Made by a program: the position numbers and the translations under genes
Notes under the pieces: generated by a model
Database searches by the model: none
Told to the model about the DNA's origin: nothing
Seen by the model: only the letters and a program-made list of their open reading frames with translations
NCBI GenBank assembly: GCA_905206455.1
Contig: CAJLHL010000050.1
Span: forward strand, 1 to 16,889
Direction: 5' to 3'
DNA from: an uncultured Eubacteriales bacterium
GTDB taxonomy: Bacteria; Bacillota; Clostridia; Peptostreptococcales; Anaerovoracaceae
Length of the DNA stretch: 16,889 nt
Part shown: positions 13,953 to 16,889 of the stretch, piece by piece
Layout of the letters: each line of letters starts with the position of its first letter
Position numbering within the stretch: the first letter of the stretch is position 1

Positions 13953-16511
13953 ATGGGAAAAAAATATGCAGTCCGCGGCGAGCTGAGCGAAGAGCGCAGG
14001 GCAAAGATACGGGAAAGTCTGCTTCAGGCGGCTGGAGATGAGAAGACGACTCTCGTATTGGAGCAGGATGTTCTGCATCTGGTGGGAGCAAAGCCTCATG
14101 AATTCGGCGCGGTACTCCAGCAGCTGGATCAGATGGAAGCAGAGGGGGCGCTGGTTCGGAACAAAAAAGGGCGGTATCTGCTGCCTGAGACATACGATCT
14201 TTTTGCGGGAACGCTGAGAGGCCACCGCCGGGGTTTTGCCTTTGTCTCGCTGGACAATGGCAGCCAGGATGTCTATATTCCCCGGTCATCCGTGGGGAAT
14301 GCTATCGACGGCGATCGGGTTCTGATTCGTCTCTTTTCTGAGACTCATGGGGATCATCGTACCGGCAGTGTGGAAAAAATTTTATCGAGAGGCGTGACTT
14401 TTGTCACGGGTACGTACGCGCCGGAACGCAGTTTCGGGTTTGTCATCACCGACGGCAAATTTCTGCCGGATGTCTATGTGCCTCAGGAAGACGCCATGGG
14501 AGCGCGCCGGGGGGATAAGGTAAAGGTCCGGATTACGAAATATCCCGATGAAGTCTCAGGACTGAGAGGCGAGGTGACGGAAATTTTCGGAGCCGCGGGA
14601 GACAGCCGGGCAGAGACAGAAGCGGTTATCGCCCGCTATGACGTGAGGACTGAATTTCCCGAGAGTGTATGCGGCGAGGCGGCGGGCGCGCCCCAAAAGG
14701 TGACGAAAAAAGACCGACAGGGCAGAGAGGATCTGAGGGAGAAAACTTTAATCACGATCGACGGCGCCGATGCCAGAGATTTTGACGATGCTGTGCGGGT
14801 GGAGAGAAAAGAGAACGGAAGTTATCTTCTTTATGTGTGTATCGCGGATGTGGCGGAATATGTGACGGAAGGTTCCCCGCTGGACAAGGAGGCTCTCGCC
14901 AGAGGCTGCAGTGTCTATTTCCCTAACCGGGTCTGTCCGATGCTGCCCGCGGAGCTGTCCAACGGCATCTGCAGTCTCAATGAAGGGGAGGATCGTCTGA
15001 CGCTCACAGCAGAGATGGAGATCAGCGAAGCGGGCGAAGTGGTGACATATCGCATCTATGAGAGTGTGATCCGCTCTGCCGCCCGTATGATTTACACAGA
15101 TGTGTCTGACATCCTCGAGGAATCGGATCTTTCGGAATCCGCAGATTTTTCCGAATCTGCCGGAGATTCGGCTGGGCCTGAGGATGGGAACGCCGTGCAG
15201 AAAAGAGCGGAAGTACGCGAAAAGCGGGAAGCGAAGGAAAGTCTGAAAGAAAAATACAGAGATCTTCTGCCCATGCTTTACGATATGCGGGATCTGTCGG
15301 AGATTCTGGCACGGAAGAGATATCGGGAGGGCAGTATCGATTTCGATGTGGCGGAGACGCAGATCCTCGTAGACGAGGAGGGCGACGTGGTCTCTCTGGA
15401 ACCTGCAGAGCGGCGGACCGCCAATAAGATCATCGAAGAATTTATGCTGACTGCCAACAAAGTGGTGGCAGAGCATTGTTTCTGGATGGAGATTCCGTTT
15501 TTATACCGGGTGCATGAAAAGCCGGATCAGATGAAGATGGAGCAGCTGAAACACTTTGCGGCAACATTGGGCTTTACGCTGAAAGGGTCCTGCAGCAATA
15601 TCCATCCGAAAGCCGTGCGGGACCTTCTCCTTCAGGCAGAAGGCAGCGACAGTGAGAGAGTCATCGGTAAAGTCGCTCTTCGGTCGATGAAGAAAGCTGT
15701 CTACGATACAGAGTGCGGAGGACATTTCGGACTGGGATTCCGGTACTATTGTCATTTTACCTCTCCGATTCGCCGCTATCCGGATCTGATGGTTCATCGG
15801 GTGATTAAGGAGACGCTTCACGGCGCGCTGTCGGACAGGCGGTACCGCCGGCTGGAAAAGCTGATGAAAGAAGCCGCGGAGATATCTTCCGTTAGAGAAA
15901 GAGTCGCTGTGGACGCGGAAAGAGCCGTGGAAAAAAAGCTGCGGGCGGCGTATATGAGCCGTTTTGTCGGCGAGACGTTTGAGGGGATCATCAGCAGTGT
16001 GGTCAGCGCCGGATTTTTCGTAGAGCTGAAAAATACCGCAGAGGGTTATGTTCCCGCAGAAACTCTCCTGGACGATTATTATATTTTCGATGAGAAGAAT
16101 TACCGGATGATCGGAGAGCGGCACCGCCGTATTTTCGCTATTGGAGACAGGGTTGTCATCCGGGTGGATAAGGTGAATACGATTACCGACGAAATCGATT
16201 TTCATCTTGTCACGGACGATGAGGAGCATGGAGAGCTGCAGAGAAAGAAAAGCGGTCCGCGGAAAAGGAAAAACGATGTGGCTGAGCGAAGCTCTTCCTC
16301 AGAAAAGCGGTCACGCCGGAGCAAAAGACGCCGGAAAAATTCCGGGAAGAAAAAAGAACGGAGCATCGGAGAAGTTCTGCCCGCAGATGCTTCGGCCGGA
16401 GAATCCGGGAAAGAAAACGGCAATTCTCTGGCCGGAAAAACAGGAGAAAAAAGCGGAGGAAGCCCGCGCAAAAACGGCCGCGGCTATGCGAAGAAGCGGC
16501 GCTCTCGCTGA
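13953..16511 (+). CDS. rnr: Ribonuclease R
   Basis: Processive 3'-to-5' exoribonuclease that degrades structured RNA and takes part in ribosome and trans-translation quality control. Domains in 852 residues: an N-terminal winged-helix region (about 15-65), cold-shock-type RNA-binding folds (about 83-220), the RNB catalytic domain (about 262-625) with the metal-binding aspartates in IDGADARDFDDA near 267-278 and RRYPDLMVHR near 603-612, an S1 domain (about 672-752), then a basic tail (about 757-852). Two things are odd. The RNB domain has an insertion at about 388-430, acidic and serine-rich, then charged, between YTDVSDILEE and LKEKYRDLLP, where homologues have only a few residues. The tail is longer than usual, full of Lys, Arg, Ser and Gly. 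The start has AGAGGAA seven or eight bases upstream. Confidence 0.96.
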   Translation: MGKKYAVRGELSEERRAKIRESLLQAAGDEKTTLVLEQDVLHLVGAKPHEFGAVLQQLDQMEAEGALVRNKKGRYLLPETYDLFAGTLRGHRRGFAFVSLDNGSQDVYIPRSSVGNAIDGDRVLIRLFSETHGDHRTGSVEKILSRGVTFVTGTYAPERSFGFVITDGKFLPDVYVPQEDAMGARRGDKVKVRITKYPDEVSGLRGEVTEIFGAAGDSRAETEAVIARYDVRTEFPESVCGEAAGAPQKVTKKDRQGREDLREKTLITIDGADARDFDDAVRVERKENGSYLLYVCIADVAEYVTEGSPLDKEALARGCSVYFPNRVCPMLPAELSNGICSLNEGEDRLTLTAEMEISEAGEVVTYRIYESVIRSAARMIYTDVSDILEESDLSESADFSESAGDSAGPEDGNAVQKRAEVREKREAKESLKEKYRDLLPMLYDMRDLSEILARKRYREGSIDFDVAETQILVDEEGDVVSLEPAERRTANKIIEEFMLTANKVVAEHCFWMEIPFLYRVHEKPDQMKMEQLKHFAATLGFTLKGSCSNIHPKAVRDLLLQAEGSDSERVIGKVALRSMKKAVYDTECGGHFGLGFRYYCHFTSPIRRYPDLMVHRVIKETLHGALSDRRYRRLEKLMKEAAEISSVRERVAVDAERAVEKKLRAAYMSRFVGETFEGIISSVVSAGFFVELKNTAEGYVPAETLLDDYYIFDEKNYRMIGERHRRIFAIGDRVVIRVDKVNTITDEIDFHLVTDDEEHGELQRKKSGPRKRKNDVAERSSSSEKRSRRSKRRRKNSGKKKERSIGEVLPADASAGESGKENGNSLAGKTGEKSGGSPRKNGRGYAKKRRSR

Positions 16512-16564
16512 GAGAAGCCGGATCGGGCGAAGAGAATATCTGTGAAACACCACACAGAAAAAAG

Positions 16565-16617
16565 GAGAGCATACCGAAAGAACGCAGCGATCTTTCGGTA
16601 TGCTCTCTTCTGCTTTT
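16565..16617. terminator. Terminator after rnr, usable on both strands
   Basis: A perfect 16-bp stem (16565-16580 with 16592-16607) with an 11-base loop. On the plus strand TTCTGCTTTT follows, an imperfect T tract. On the minus strand the stem is followed by C and six T, so it also suits the minus-strand gene at the window end. Confidence 0.75.
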
Positions 16618-16803
16618 GCACGATGATTGGATGATATATGATTGCGATAAACCGATAGAAGCAGATGCAGACAACCGGTTTTTCTTTTTACGGAAAATTA
16701 TCTTCCGCAGAGAAAAACTGAATTTTTTCTCTTCCTTTGCTGTAATGTTTCTGTGTTCTGTTCCGGCGAAACGGCCGGAAGCCCGCTGTGATCTGAATTA
16801 AAA
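16618..16803. other. Intergenic space, no gene
   Basis: It lies between the rnr terminator and the 3' end of a minus-strand gene. It contains small hairpins without T tracts, notably TTCCGGC/GCCGGAA at 16761-16780. A 7-bp dyad GATCTGA (16790-16796) with TCAGATC (16804-16810) includes the stop codon of the minus gene. smpB, often near rnr, is not here. Confidence 0.4.
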
Positions 16804-16889
16804 TCAGATCAGTCCAAGGATCAGGATCACCGCGATGATTACCGGCAGTACGAAAGTGACATAACCTCTGATCCAATTTGGAATTTTTG
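16804..16889 (-). CDS. 3' end of a membrane protein, possibly a sodium-dependent (NSS) transporter; partial
   Basis: The last 27 codons of a minus-strand gene that runs off the window, ending in TGA (complement of 16804-16806). The segment reads IPNWIRGYVTF, then a hydrophobic stretch VLPVIIAVILILGLI to the C-terminus. It is one membrane helix with a short aromatic and basic lead-in. The final helix of neurotransmitter:sodium symporter proteins in Bacillota often has this look, a K/R-Y-V-x-P-V pattern followed by Ile/Leu to the end, so that family is my guess. With so few residues other transporters are possible. Its transcript could end at the hairpin at 16565-16607. Confidence 0.6.
   Translation of the reverse strand, partial: KIPNWIRGYVTFVLPVIIAVILILGLI

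Noticed and set aside
13447..14289. A 280-codon minus-strand frame across the lipoprotein gene and the start of rnr, rich in Pro, Ser and Ala.
   Set aside because: Its repeats mirror the lipoprotein coding repeats on the other strand, and it crosses the start of rnr without its own ribosome site.
1..16889. CRISPR arrays, insertion sequences, phage genes, tRNA or rRNA genes.
   Set aside because: No spaced repeat array, terminal inverted repeats with transposase, integrase, or cloverleaf sequence was recognised by reading both strands; a dedicated search was not possible.

Overview
The window looks like chromosome of a Gram-positive anaerobe, most likely class Clostridia (Bacillota). The reasons are strong AGGAGG-type ribosome binding sites, the neighbourhood rpoN / pgk-tpiA / eno / secG / rnr that is typical of clostridial chromosomes, a short SEC-C protein, and an iron-sulfur flavin ene-reductase of the kind common in strict anaerobes. 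I see no phage, insertion sequence, CRISPR array, tRNA or rRNA. Genus cannot be set from the sequence alone.

Region 1 (1-4970) is aromatic or cyclitol metabolism. It holds shikimate kinase (aroK), then three same-strand genes: a sugar-phosphate-isomerase-like TIM barrel, a shikimate/quinate dehydrogenase that resembles YdiB more than housekeeping AroE, and a large FMN/FAD/[4Fe-4S] ene-reductase. The last three resemble, from memory, the qui-type loci of Listeria, in which quinate or shikimate is oxidised and dehydrated toward protocatechuate. This is the best candidate for an under-described catabolic or respiratory module here. The region ends in two back-to-back hairpin terminators.

Region 2 (5043-6319) is a convergent SEC-C protein gene and a divergent tRNA methyltransferase gene (trmL). 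Their predicted promoters are back to back around a small palindrome, and the SEC-C transcript is predicted to begin with a two-part stem-loop.

Region 3 (6371-10277) is rpoN (sigma-54), pgk and tpiA on one strand, with a strong extended -10 promoter carrying a dyad over its -10 box, closed by a bidirectional terminator. Compared with the usual clostridial order (rpoN-cggR-gapA-pgk-tpiA-gpmI-eno), cggR, gapA and gpmI are absent. Where gpmI is expected there is an inverted D-2-hydroxyacid dehydrogenase gene interrupted by one in-frame TAG at a position where the family has glutamine.

Region 4 (11400-16612) is eno, secG, a small repetitive lipoprotein and RNase R (rnr) on the plus strand. eno and secG each have a recognisable promoter, secG has a structured leader and a clean terminator, and rnr carries an acidic insertion in its catalytic domain and a long basic tail. 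The window ends inside the 3' end of a minus-strand membrane protein, possibly a sodium-dependent transporter.
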